From Pseudomonas sp. RIT409 (GTDB taxonomy: Bacteria > Pseudomonadota > Gammaproteobacteria > Pseudomonadales > Pseudomonadaceae), in NCBI RefSeq assembly GCF_003052515.2, contig NZ_QARE02000007.1, forward strand, positions 186,001 to 250,000: a stretch of DNA of 64,000 nucleotides, in the 5' to 3' direction. This document shows, piece after piece, positions 1-11,100 of the stretch (positions are counted from its first letter, which is position 1; each line of letters begins with the position of its first letter). Position numbers and translations under genes: made by a program. Under the pieces are notes generated by a model. That model had not been told where the DNA came from, searched no databases, and worked only from the letters and a program-made list of their open reading frames with translations.

Positions 1-360
1 AAGGGTGAAGTCGCTGCTGAGTGCGTCGAGCAGCGCTTCGCTGACCTGACCAATGTTGCCTTTGGCGGTCGAGTCGAAGGTCGAGCAGTACTTGAAGAAA
101 ATTTGCTCGCAGCCACGATCACGCAGCCATTGCAGGGCTTGCAGCGATTCCTCGACCGCTTCGGCAGCCGGCGTGGTGCGGGATTTCAGGGCGATGACGA
201 TGGCATCGGCGTCCAGCTCCGACAGGCTGTCGGCGCTCGGAATGCCAATGCTTTGCACAGTGCGCATACCGCCGCGTACCAGCATGTTGGCCAGGTCAGT
301 GGCGCCTGTGAAGTCGTCGGCGATGCAGCCCAGCAGAGGGCGCGGAGTCGTGGTGCTCAT
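1..360 (-). CDS. otnK: Four-carbon sugar-acid kinase (3-oxo-tetronate kinase), partial
   Basis: Only the first 120 codons are present; the gene continues beyond the left edge. The N-terminus reads MSTTTPRPLLGCIADDFTGA, and the IADDFTGATD signature is typical of the DUF1537/OtnK kinase family, which phosphorylates 3-oxo-tetronates formed from threonate or erythronate. A second recognisable stretch is FFKYCSTFDST. The start at 360 has a GAGG ribosome site (ctgaggaaacgcag before ATG). It lies 10 bases after the stop of the dehydrogenase gene, so the two form an operon transcribed right to left. Family assignment is firm; the exact tetronate isomer cannot be told. Confidence 0.85.
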   Translation of the reverse strand, partial: MSTTTPRPLLGCIADDFTGATDLANMLVRGGMRTVQSIGIPSADSLSELDADAIVIALKSRTTPAAEAVEESLQALQWLRDRGCEQIFFKYCSTFDSTAKGNIGQVSEALLDALSSDFTL

Positions 361-370
361 CTGCGTTTCC

Positions 371-1276
371 TCAGTCGTTGGCGGCTTTGGCGCCCGGCAG
401 GGTGATGCCCGGGAAGATTTTGATCACGGCGGAGTCGTCTTCGCGGCCGAAACCTGCGGTCGATGCCTGCATGAACATCTGGTGCGCGGTGGACGACAGC
501 GGCAGTGGGAATTTGCTCGCGCGGGCTGTGTCCAGTACCAGGCCCAAATCCTTGACGAAGATGTCCACAGCCGACAGCGGTGTGTAGTCAGCCTTGAGGA
601 TGTGCGGCACGCGGTTTTCGAACATCCATGAGTTGCCAGCGCTGTTGGTGATCACTTCGTACAGTGCGTCAGCGTCGACGCCTTCACGCAGGCCCAGCGC
701 CATGGCTTCGGCGCTTGCAGCGATGTGCACTCCCGCCAGCAGCTGGTTGATGATTTTGACTTTCGAACCCAGGCCGTGGACGTCGCCCAGGCGATAAACC
801 TTGCCTGCCATGCCATTGAGGACGGCGTCGGCTTTGGCGTACACCTCGGCAGGGCCGGAGGTCATCATGGTCATCTGACCGGCAGCGGCTTTGGCCGCAC
901 CGCCGGAGATCGGTGCATCCAGGTACAGCAGACCCTTTTCAGTCAGGCGCTGGCCCAGCTCGATGGCGAAGGTTGGGGCGACGGTGGCACAACCGATGAT
1001 CAGGCTGCCCGGCTTGAGCGCGGCAACCGCGCCGTGCTCGCCAAACAGGACGGTTTCGGTTTGCTCGGCGTTGACCACGACGGTAATGATCACGTCGCAA
1101 CTTGCAGCCATAGCGGCGGGGGTCGCACAGGCAACACCCCCTTCGCTGGCGAATTGCTCGGTGACCGCTGCACGGACATCGCAGGCATGAACATTGAATC
1201 CGCTGCGCAACAGGGAGCGCGCGATGCCGAGGCCCATGGCACCCAGTCCGATCACGCCAACGTTCTTGTTATCCAT
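371..1276 (-). CDS. ltnD: L-threonate / four-carbon acid dehydrogenase
   Basis: A 301-residue protein of the 3-hydroxyisobutyrate dehydrogenase family. It opens with the NAD(P)-binding motif GVIGLGAMGLGIA (residues about 6-18) and has the substrate-binding ISGGAAKAA segment and the catalytic lysine region GLGSKVKIINQLL. In this family LtnD oxidises a four-carbon sugar acid at C2, producing the substrate for the kinase encoded just downstream. The start at 1276 is chosen because cgaggagagac, a strong ribosome site, precedes it; 43 further codons upstream in frame lack one. AT-rich operator-like DNA lies upstream at about 1370-1421. Product specificity is inferred from the otnK neighbour. Confidence 0.82.
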   Translation of the reverse strand: MDNKNVGVIGLGAMGLGIARSLLRSGFNVHACDVRAAVTEQFASEGGVACATPAAMAASCDVIITVVVNAEQTETVLFGEHGAVAALKPGSLIIGCATVAPTFAIELGQRLTEKGLLYLDAPISGGAAKAAAGQMTMMTSGPAEVYAKADAVLNGMAGKVYRLGDVHGLGSKVKIINQLLAGVHIAASAEAMALGLREGVDADALYEVITNSAGNSWMFENRVPHILKADYTPLSAVDIFVKDLGLVLDTARASKFPLPLSSTAHQMFMQASTAGFGREDDSAVIKIFPGITLPGAKAAND

Positions 1277-1369
1277 GTGTCTCTCCTCGGGTTGAGCGCC
1301 GAAGTTTTGCCAGCACTCGAACGGTGTTTGTTCTGATCTGTTAAAGATAGTGAACCTGCGAGCGGATAA

Positions 1370-1421
1370 TGTGAAGCAATTTTTCATTTTCACAAAAGTT
1401 AACATTGTTCATTTTTTGACC
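1370..1421. promoter_or_regulatory. Candidate operator/promoter region of the ltnD-otnK operon
   Basis: A very AT-rich stretch about 100 bases upstream of ltnD carries two direct TTCATTTT repeats (1383-1390 and 1408-1415), 25 bases apart, with TTAAC between them. Repeated short motifs of this type are usual for DeoR-family operators, and a DeoR regulator gene lies nearby at 2723-3541. The link to that regulator is inference. Confidence 0.4.
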
Positions 1422-1527
1422 AGGCACAAAAAGCCCCCGGTTGTGAGCCAGGGCTTGGAGCGTGTTAAACGCTGTACGGAGATCTTTGTCCCTGGACGTA
1501 GCGCTGTTATGTACAAAACCGGCTGGC

Positions 1528-1615
1528 TGTAGGAGCGCGCTTGCCCGCGATCGCGGTGTGTCAGATGAGGAAATATGGATGAGACGCCGTGATCGCAGGC
1601 AAGCGCGCTCCTACG
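1528..1615. repeat. REP doublet
   Basis: Two inverted REP units with cores TGTAGGAGCGCGCTTGCCCG and its imperfect reverse complement face each other across a spacer of about 40 bases. This is the commonest intergenic repeat in the window. It sits between the ltnD promoter and the duplicated regulator tail. Confidence 0.85.
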
Positions 1616-1633
1616 GATTGGGGTGTCTGTGAG

Positions 1634-1701
1634 CTCAGCGCTTGTCGACGGAGGCCAACATCAACTCCACCCCCTGCGCCCGAATGCTGTCAGCCGCAGC
1701 C
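1634..1701 (-). pseudogene. Duplicated 3' end of the DeoR-family regulator gene (fragment)
   Basis: These 68 bases match 2722-2789, the last codons of the complete regulator gene, at 64 of 68 positions. Read on the minus strand they still encode the same C-terminus, ADSIRAQGVELMLASVDKR and stop: all four differences are third-position synonymous changes (GCC/GCG, GCG/GCC, TCG/TCC, GTG/GTC). Similarity ends abruptly after the shared block. The fragment is therefore the tail of a diverged allele of the regulator, not a slippage copy. The intervening 1 kb carries one foreign-looking gene. Confidence 0.85.
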
Positions 1702-2019
1702 CAGCATCTCCATTCACATACAGATCTTTTCGATCTTTGTTCGATAGCCTAGGCGATCATATAAGCAAGTTGAGTAGTCTATATATTGGTTGGCGATGTC
1801 AGTGGTGTTGTTGATTTCGACAGGTTTAGATAAATCGCTATATGGGGGTGTGAGGTTATTGCGGTTGCTTATTTGTTAGTGCATTAGTTCGCCGTCCGTC
1901 AGGGTTTTTTATTTTCTCTCTCTGCTGGCTTGATGTTTACATGGTTTGGTTGATAGTGAGTGTATGGCTGACCGAATATTTCGGTAGTCGGAGTGCTAAT
2001 TCATATGGAGATTATCGCC
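1702..2019. other. AT-rich gene-free stretch left of the unknown gene
   Basis: About 320 bases of clearly lower GC content than the surroundings. No open frame here looks coding on either strand. It probably holds the promoter of the gene starting at 2020. No integrase, insertion-sequence end or tRNA was seen. Confidence 0.5.
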
Positions 2020-2544
2020 ATGTCTGCGATCGAATTCAAATTAGATAAAACGTCTTTTGGGTCTCAAGCTTATTTTTCTGGCACTGTCGAGGCGGTGGGA
2101 AGTCCAGGCTATAAGTTTTCCGGCACACTCAAAGTCAGCGCCCCATTCAACAGAGGGAATGCAGGCTTTTCCAACACTGTACGGATAGGTCACGGTGGCG
2201 TGTCAGGGAAGTACGAGCATTTGGATCTCGACCTGGGAAAACACCCAGTGTCAGACAAAACGTTGAAGATCGAGGGCTTGGGGAAAAGGGCCGCCAATGA
2301 AAAGGTGAAATTCTATGTGGCTGTGAATCAGGGAATCAGCGGTCAGTTTGAAGAGGGCCCTGAATTAACTTGTGATTTGGGCGTCATTGCTGATGAGTCA
2401 GCGAGCAGTACTGCATCTACACCGGTTGATAGTCAAGAAGAATCGATTCCCGAGAAAAAAACACGGTTACCACCTGAGCTTAAGGAGGGGGACGCTGAGG
2501 GTATCAGTGAGTATGAAAAGTATTTGTCCCGATACGATACTTGA
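2020..2544 (+). CDS. Hypothetical protein, AT-rich cargo gene
   Basis: A 174-residue soluble protein that I do not recognise. It has no signal peptide or membrane segment. The first 125 residues alternate polar and hydrophobic positions and are rich in Gly, Ser, Phe and Val, which suggests a beta-sandwich. The tail is acidic and charged, with a KKTRLPPELKEGD segment. The start at ATG 2020 is chosen because GGAG lies 9 bases upstream; the in-frame start at 1993 has no ribosome site. Codon use is richer in A/T-ending codons than in its neighbours. It is the only gene in the 1 kb between the two copies of the regulator tail, so it is probably acquired cargo. Confidence 0.7.
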   Translation: MSAIEFKLDKTSFGSQAYFSGTVEAVGSPGYKFSGTLKVSAPFNRGNAGFSNTVRIGHGGVSGKYEHLDLDLGKHPVSDKTLKIEGLGKRAANEKVKFYVAVNQGISGQFEEGPELTCDLGVIADESASSTASTPVDSQEESIPEKKTRLPPELKEGDAEGISEYEKYLSRYDT

Positions 2545-2662
2545 ATGAGAGATACGTTGATGAGTAGAAACAAGGCGATGTTCTGAATCAAGATAGCTGA
2601 ACGTTGGTGTAGGTGTATTCCGGTTATTTCGTCCTTGACACTGAGTGGCGGTGCGTCAATCT

Positions 2663-2704
2663 TGAAAAAATGGCAGGCACGCCAAATTCGGTAGCGTGCC
2701 TGCC
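2663..2704 (-). terminator. Rho-independent terminator of the DeoR-family gene
   Basis: A perfect 11-base stem (GGCAGGCACGC with GCGTGCCTGCC) is followed, on the minus strand, by ATTTTTTC. It begins about 18 bases past the stop codon of the regulator gene, as expected of its terminator. Confidence 0.85.
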
Positions 2705-2722
2705 CCTGCCAGTAAGTAGCAC

Positions 2723-3541
2723 TCAGCGCTTGTCCACCGACGCCAACATCAACTCCACCCCCTGGGCCCGAATGCTGTCAGCCGCAGCCTGAGCCAGCCC
2801 GTCATCGGTGATGATCGCGTCGAACTGCTCGAGGCTGGCGACCTTGTACATGCCGAACGTGCCGTATTTGGAGCTGGTGGTCAGCAGCACACTGCGCGAC
2901 GCCGCTTGCATGGCCGCTTGTTTGACCTCGACCTTGAGCGCCGAGGGGGTCGTGGTCCCGCGTTGCAGGTCCCACGAGCTGGTGGACATGAATGCAACGT
3001 CGGTCGCCAGGTGACGTAACGTTGCGGCGGCGAGGCCTCCCACACACGAGCGATTGGGGTGGTCCAGCAGGCCGCCTGTGTGGATGACGTCGACGTGGGT
3101 GGCGTCAGCCAGCGCGTTGACTACGCCGAAATCGTTGGTCACTACGGTCATGCCCGACAGCGCGACAATGTGCGGGACGATTTCCAGCGTGCTGGTGCCC
3201 GCATCGAGATAGACCGTCATTTCGGGATGGAGCAGCCCAGCGGCCAAACGAGCCATCGCCTGCTTTTGCGGCAGTTCGACCACCGCCTTGGATTGGTGAC
3301 TCGGTTCACTGTGAACCTGGCTGGCGATCCGCACGCCGCCTGTGACGGAATACGCGCGACCGCTCTGTTCGAGCAAGGCAATGTCGCGACGAATGGTCAT
3401 GTGCGAGCAATCGAACATCTCCATCAGCTGATGCACGCTGAGCACCTGGTGTTTGCGTAGCTGACGCAGCATCAGCTCACGGCGCTGATCGGGAATCATG
3501 GGCGCTGCACCACTGACGGTGGTGTCTTCTTCGCTGGACAT
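2723..3541 (-). CDS. DeoR/GlpR-family transcriptional regulator
   Basis: A 272-residue repressor-type protein. Residues about 18-75 form the DeoR helix-turn-helix (RRELMLRQLRKHQVLSVHQL, then DCSHMTIRRDIALLEQSG). The rest is the sugar-phosphate-sensing DeoR C-terminal domain, with YLDAGTSTLEIVPHI and VVTNDFGVVNALA. The start at 3541 has AGGAG at good spacing. It is on the same strand as ltnD-otnK and is the most likely regulator of that operon, with a phosphorylated sugar acid as probable inducer (inference). Its last 22 codons are duplicated at 1634-1701. Confidence 0.85.
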   Translation of the reverse strand: MSSEEDTTVSGAAPMIPDQRRELMLRQLRKHQVLSVHQLMEMFDCSHMTIRRDIALLEQSGRAYSVTGGVRIASQVHSEPSHQSKAVVELPQKQAMARLAAGLLHPEMTVYLDAGTSTLEIVPHIVALSGMTVVTNDFGVVNALADATHVDVIHTGGLLDHPNRSCVGGLAAATLRHLATDVAFMSTSSWDLQRGTTTPSALKVEVKQAAMQAASRSVLLTTSSKYGTFGMYKVASLEQFDAIITDDGLAQAAADSIRAQGVELMLASVDKR

Positions 3542-3774
3542 TCAGGCTCCTGGGCATTGCGGTGCAGTCGGTCCGACCGCGATGGCTGGCATCTTAGCCA
3601 ATCGTCGGCGCTGCCGCAGCAGCGAAGCACATCGATACCCACCCATACGCAGTGCGTGTTCCGCTCTTGCGAATCCTTTATCCTCAGGCGTCACGGACCA
3701 CCGGGCGTCGCCACTGCTGCCCCGGAAAACAAAAAATTTGCCCGGTTGCGGGACAGAGCGGATAAGGAGAGCGT

Positions 3775-4614
3775 GTGCTGGCGACAACCTTGGTCTTGAT
3801 CGCGGCTGTGCTGCATGCCACCTGGAACACGCTCATCAAATTCAGCGCCGAGCGCTTGTTGGTCATTGCCAGTATGGACATCGTGGCCTTTGTCCTTGCG
3901 GTGCTCGCGCTGGGATTCGTATCCCCGCCTGCCTGGCCCATCTGGCCGTGGCTGGTGGCGTCGGCGCTCTTCGAGTTGCTCTATCGCGTGTTGCTGATCA
4001 GGGCGTACCGGGTGGGTGACTTGGGGCTGGTGTATCCCTTGATGCGTGGCTTGTCACCGCTGGTGGTTCTGGCGCTGACTTTGATCTTCGCTGGCGAACA
4101 CCTGACCCTTCAACAGATTCTCGGCATTCTGCTGATTCCCTGCGGCATGATCTGCCTGCTGTGGCAGGGCGGCGGTGGTCATCGTCTACCGTGGTCGATG
4201 CTCCCAGTGGTCGGCATGATCGGCTTGTGCATCGGCTCTTACACCTTCATCGACGGGCAAGCACTCAAGCGCGGGATCGAGCCCTTGGATTATCTGGTCT
4301 GGCTCACATTCATCAGCGCCTGGCCATTCCCTCTGCTGGCGCTGGTCAGAAAGCGTCCAGTGTTCCTGCTGTTCTGGCGCGAGCAATGGAAACTGGGGCT
4401 GAGCGTAGGTTTCTGCGTGTTGTTCAGCTATGCGCTGGTGTTGTGGGCGATGCAGATAGGGTCAGTGGCTCAGGCCGCGGCGCTGCGTGAAGTGAGCGTC
4501 GTGCTGGTGGTGTTGTTCGGGATGCGTTACCTGAAAGAACCTTTCGGTCGGCCCCGGCTCTTAGCCTGTGGGCTGGTATTGCTCGGTATGCTTCTGATGA
4601 AGCTCAACTTTTAA
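3775..4614 (+). CDS. EamA/DMT-superfamily permease
   Basis: A 279-residue integral membrane protein with about ten hydrophobic helices, starting LATTLVLIAAVLHATWNTLI. The two-fold EamA repeat is visible (VYPLMRGLSPLVVLALTLIF in the first half, AAALREVSVVLVVLFGMRYL in the second). Such proteins export or import small metabolites; the substrate cannot be told. The start is GTG at 3775 with AAGGAGA four bases upstream, a short but workable spacing. It is divergent from the DeoR-family gene and followed 35 bases later by the MAPEG gene on the same strand. Confidence 0.82.
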   Translation: MLATTLVLIAAVLHATWNTLIKFSAERLLVIASMDIVAFVLAVLALGFVSPPAWPIWPWLVASALFELLYRVLLIRAYRVGDLGLVYPLMRGLSPLVVLALTLIFAGEHLTLQQILGILLIPCGMICLLWQGGGGHRLPWSMLPVVGMIGLCIGSYTFIDGQALKRGIEPLDYLVWLTFISAWPFPLLALVRKRPVFLLFWREQWKLGLSVGFCVLFSYALVLWAMQIGSVAQAAALREVSVVLVVLFGMRYLKEPFGRPRLLACGLVLLGMLLMKLNF

Positions 4615-4649
4615 ATAAAAAAGCTCATATTTTAAAAAGGAAGACGCAA

Positions 4650-5048
4650 ATGACCGTTGCCTTTTGGTGCGTGTTGATCGTGATTCTACTGCCGCTCGCG
4701 TGTACGTCGATCGCCAAGTTTGGCAGCGGCAAGTTCGCCCTGCGGGACAACCACAACCCAAGAGACTTTCTGGAGCGCCTCGAAGGCCTGCCTCGTCGAG
4801 CCCACGCCGCGCAGCAAAACAGCTTCGAGGCCATTCCCGGTTTCGCTGCCGGGGTGATCATCGCCCACATTGCCGGTGTCGCTCAGTTGGTGACAATTGA
4901 TGTGCTGGCGGTACTGTTCGTGACCACTCGGCTGCTCTACATCATTTTCTACCTCGCCGACCTCGCAGCGCTGCGCTCGCTGGTGTGGTTCATCGGCCTG
5001 GGGTTGGTGATTGCTCTGTTCGGTGTATCCGTCGGCACCCCTGCCTGA
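4650..5048 (+). CDS. MAPEG-family membrane protein
   Basis: A 132-residue protein with four predicted membrane helices. The loop after helix 1 carries RDNHNPRDFLERLEGLPRRA, followed by AQQNSFEAIPGFAAGVI. Both are typical of the bacterial MAPEG family (eicosanoid and glutathione metabolism relatives). An AAAAAGGAAGACG ribosome site precedes ATG 4650. The bacterial role is unknown. Confidence 0.85.
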   Translation: MTVAFWCVLIVILLPLACTSIAKFGSGKFALRDNHNPRDFLERLEGLPRRAHAAQQNSFEAIPGFAAGVIIAHIAGVAQLVTIDVLAVLFVTTRLLYIIFYLADLAALRSLVWFIGLGLVIALFGVSVGTPA

Positions 5049-5113
5049 TCATTCACTTGGGTTTTCGAGCGCACACGGCAATACTGGCGACCCTTTTTTC
5101 GCCAGTAGTCGCC

Positions 5114-5578
5114 ATGAAGTCAAAGAGCGTCGCGTTGAAAACCCATGGGCTGGTGATGCTCGCCCTGTTTGCGCTGAGCGCCTGCGGCGCGGTGGACCCC
5201 AATTCCCCGCTGGGCCAGCGCAAGGCCATCTTCAAGCAGATGCTCAAAACCAGCGAAGATACGGGTGGCATGTTGCGGGGGCGGCTGCCGTTCGACGGGG
5301 CGAAATTCGCCGAAGGTGCGGTCAAGCTCGATGGGCTGTCCCACGAGCCCTGGAAGCATTTTCCCGCAGTGAAAGAGTCAGAAAATACCAGCGCCAAAGA
5401 TGCGGTCTGGCAGCGGCAGGCGCGCTTTCAGGAGTTGGCCCGGGCATTGGAGGCCCGGACCGGAGAATTGGTCATCGCCACGCGAACGCTTCCGCTGACG
5501 CCAGCGAACATGATCCCGCCGATGAATAACGTCGAAGACGCCTGCGATGTGTGTCACAAGGAGTTTCGCGACCACTGA
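5114..5578 (+). CDS. Cytochrome c (c'/c-556 type) lipoprotein
   Basis: A 154-residue exported protein. The lipoprotein signal ends LFALSACGAV, with Cys at about position 22. The mature part is helical, and the single haem-binding motif CDVCH lies six residues before the C-terminus (CDVCHKEFRDH), the arrangement of the cytochrome c' / c-556 fold. In-frame upstream codons from 4985 overlap the MAPEG gene and lack a signal peptide, so ATG 5114 is preferred. It probably binds one haem in the periplasm; its redox partner is not evident. Confidence 0.8.
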   Translation: MKSKSVALKTHGLVMLALFALSACGAVDPNSPLGQRKAIFKQMLKTSEDTGGMLRGRLPFDGAKFAEGAVKLDGLSHEPWKHFPAVKESENTSAKDAVWQRQARFQELARALEARTGELVIATRTLPLTPANMIPPMNNVEDACDVCHKEFRDH

Positions 5579-5618
5579 ACAGGCACGAGCGAGGAGCGTT
5601 TGCCCTCTGGCTATTGCT

Positions 5619-6023
5619 TTACTCGTCATCCTCGTCCGGCTGGATCTCTTCCAGCTTCTGCTGTTCGTCCTGCAGCGCCTTGCGCGATTCGGCCAGTTTG
5701 TCCTTGCGCTTGTTGATCTTGTCCGCATCGCCTTTCTTCATCGCTTTGTCCAGGTCCGTCTGGCGCTTGCCGACTTCCTGTTTGGCCTCCAACACTTTCT
5801 TTTCCTGTGCCTTGATCAGCCCCGCATCGGTGCAGTGGTCGGTGTTCTCGGCAAGCGCCTTCTCGAGTCCGGCCTGTTGCTCGCTGTTTCCGGCTGCCTT
5901 GGCTTGCTCGATGCCGGCCTGGATCTCGCCGCGCTTGGCCTCGCACAGCGGCTCGGCGGCGAACGACGGGGCCGCCAACATCCCACAGGCGGCGAACACC
6001 ATCAGAGAGGAAAACACTTTCAT
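5619..6023 (-). CDS. DUF1090 (YqjC-like) periplasmic protein
   Basis: A 134-residue protein with a cleavable signal peptide (cleavage near AAPSFAAEP). A charged helical domain follows, with paired cysteines (PLCEAKRGEI, TDHCTDAGL) and a long Lys/Glu/Gln coiled-coil-like tail ending EIQPDEDDE. This matches the DUF1090 family, which includes E. coli YqjC and has no established biochemical role. The start at 6023 has CAAGGAGCAGTC upstream. It is convergent with the cytochrome gene and co-directional with ligB, which ends beyond it at 6083. Confidence 0.82.
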   Translation of the reverse strand: MKVFSSLMVFAACGMLAAPSFAAEPLCEAKRGEIQAGIEQAKAAGNSEQQAGLEKALAENTDHCTDAGLIKAQEKKVLEAKQEVGKRQTDLDKAMKKGDADKINKRKDKLAESRKALQDEQQKLEEIQPDEDDE

Positions 6024-6082
6024 GACTGCTCCTTGAATAACTGCTTGGGCGGGAAATTGAACACCGCCCCGACAAAAAAAGA

Positions 6083-8154
<2,072 letters not shown>

Positions 8155-11100
8155 TCAGGCTTTCTTCGCTTCTCTGTAAAGCTCACGGACCTTCGTGACG
8201 AGTTCGCTTCCCCCGTCCAGTGCGGTGTAGACAAGGTTGATCTGAATATCCGACACCGCCGACTTCAACGACTCGGCACATTCAATGTCCGGGATTTCCA
8301 GTTGCCATTGCGAAATGGCGCCGGTGCCTTCGAAGGGCAGATAGCGTCCGTCGTGAAACATCAGCTCGTAGACCCATTCTCCCGGCGCAAACCCTAACCC
8401 GTCTTCGGACACCAGCGACGACAGTGCAATCTGCTGCTGCGCACGCAAGTTGCGCTTAATGCTGGCAGGCGGTTCTTTGCCTTCGCCGTAGTAATACTCC
8501 GCACCTTTCGCGTGAGGTTCGATCAACGTGGAGTTGCCGATCTGGGTCAGGATCGCTGACATCTCTTCCGCCTTGCTGCCCTCTTTCAGGATGAACGACA
8601 CCGAAACGTGCTTGAGCTGGCGCAGGTAGTGACCGGGATAGTTCTTGTCGAAATCCGAGGCTTTGAACTCGAACAGCAAAGGTTTATTCGTTGCCAGGCC
8701 GTTGAGGCCACTGGTCAAGCCTTTACTGGTCAGTAGTTTGGTGAGACTGAAGCTTTTCTTGATGGTCAGCCGCCGCTCATTGGCTGACAGATAGGCGTTT
8801 TCCATCTCCTGCAGATCGACCAGCAGAGACTCGCCTGCCAACATGCCTTTGTAGGTATCGCTCCAAGCGCTGGTTTTGATAAAGGCATTGCGTTTGTAAT
8901 CGCCAATCTCGTAACGCCACGCTGCCTCCAGGCCCAAGCAAAGCGACAGTACCGCGTCGTAAGCTTTGCCATAGATCAGTTCTTGCCGGGCTACCAGCCA
9001 GTTGTAGATTGGGATGATGGTGAAGCCGGTGGTCATGGCGACGTACGCTTCGTCGAGATTTGCACGTTCTTGCTTGGCTTCTTCAAGGCTGATGGTCGCC
9101 GCGTTCAGTTCTATATCGACTTGCTCGATTTGTTGGGAGAGGGCTTTGATATCCCAATTCGCCTGCTCCATCTCGAATTGCCACTCGCTGGCGCGGCGTT
9201 CATAGCCCGCTTCCGCGATGAGCTGCCCCGCAGCAAAATCGGCAATGTTACTGGTGGTGAGCAGCGTGGACGCAGTTCTTGCCATTGGCTGCTCGGGTTT
9301 GTTGCCGCCAAAGGCCATGCCAAAAATGGTAGGCGTCATGGCGGCAGCAATACCTGCGGTGATCTCAAAAGGGACGGCAGCGGCTTGTGTCACCTTGGCA
9401 ACGATGGACAAACCGGTAGCCGCTTCTTCCATGGGTGACTTTCCAACATCCAATAGCGCTTCAAAGCGTGCTTTGCGTGCCTCAGCGGCGCGAAGGCCCA
9501 GTTGCAATGTCTGTTTGTTCGCGAGCACCGCACTGATAGCCTCTTTGCCTAGCCGCAGCGCGAAATCGGACATTCTGATTTCCTGAGACTTCATCAAAAC
9601 CGAAAATGTCGTGTTGAACTCGTCTTCCATCAGCTTCATGTAATGTCGGCCAAAGTCGAGCAGCTGTTGTACCGCCGCGCGAGTGGTTGGCAGGATCTGG
9701 CGAAAGCGATAGGCCGGGATGGGCGTTCGGCCGCTGTTGTAAGTGGTGGCAATGATGCTCAGGCCACCTCTAGCGGACGCGAATGGGTCTACTTCCTCGT
9801 CCCTCCAGCCCAGGTCAGGCAAAGCTTTACCGTCGATAGTCAAGCCGTGACGTAGTTGGTATAGGCGGCGCTCAAGGGTCTTACGTGCGTCGAGCACGCG
9901 TTGATTGATAGGCGTAAAGAAGAGCGATTCGTCGATATCGGAGAGTTTGAGTGGGATCCACCTGGAGACCTCCGTGCGCTCAGGAAGAGGTCCGACCAAT
10001 TTCAACGCCTGTTGATAGCAAAGCCAGGCGTGGTTAAGGCTGCTAAGCGTGAGCTGGCGGTAATAGTGATCGCCTTGGCGCTGCCAATTCTCGACCAGCC
10101 CCAGAAACACCGCTTGCCGATAGTAGCGAGACAGAATGAATGCGCGCGCCGTGGGATCGACCGGCTTGTTCAGCTCGGACGTGAGTGTGCCCACCTCGGC
10201 CAATGGCCGCGTGTTCCAGTACGCGGGGCGCCCGTCATCGTCAGCTACCGCCCGATAAGGGTCGAACAGGTTGCGCAGGTACCAGCTTTCTGCGTCTTCG
10301 AACTGTTGTTGTTCGGTGAGGCGGGTGGCGATGAGTGCAGGGAGGTGCAGGAACAGTTCGCGGAAATAGATACCGTTGGCGCCGTGGAAGTCTACCGACG
10401 GGTTGGGAACGTTTTCATCGATAGTGGGTTCTTTCAGTTTTTGGGTGTCCCACGCTAGGGCGCGTTCGACACTCTGCGATGCCCGTGCAACGAGTTGCTT
10501 GCCGAACAGGGTGTTTAGGCGGATGCGTTTTGGGATATCAACTGAGCGGTCGTCTACTGACGTAAGGTCCAGGTATTGAGCCTGTTCGGTGTTGTTGAGT
10601 ATGGCGACATTCCACGACTCGTCTGTCTTGCTACTTGAAATTTCATACGTGTAGTGGGTCTCATAAACTTTTATTCCATCTAAAATTATGTATGCCTGGA
10701 ATTCGTAAGTTCCTTCTTCTGTGTAGTCGTATAGTGTTGTTATGTGGGCAAGCTGACCCTCGGCGAGGGGCTCGAAATTTAGGTCGCTGGGAGATTTTAT
10801 TTCAACGCCAAAAGCGCTCAAGGCATGTTTAAGAGGAGCGTCATCGTATTGGTAGTGTGCTTCAATTTTTAATGTTTTCTTCGTGGTGAATGGCAGTTCT
10901 ATTTTAAATGTCATTGCCTTTGAAGCAATACTGGATAAAATAGCTTCGGTAACTTTTAATAATGAACTTTCAGCTTTCTCAAAAGTTGATTTTATTATCG
11001 CGTGAGATGCTTTTTCGGAATGATAGATTTTTGAATATTCATAGGATTTTCTCGCATCATCAAAAGTCGCAGCGGCCGCTTTCAATTTTTCTTTTACGGT

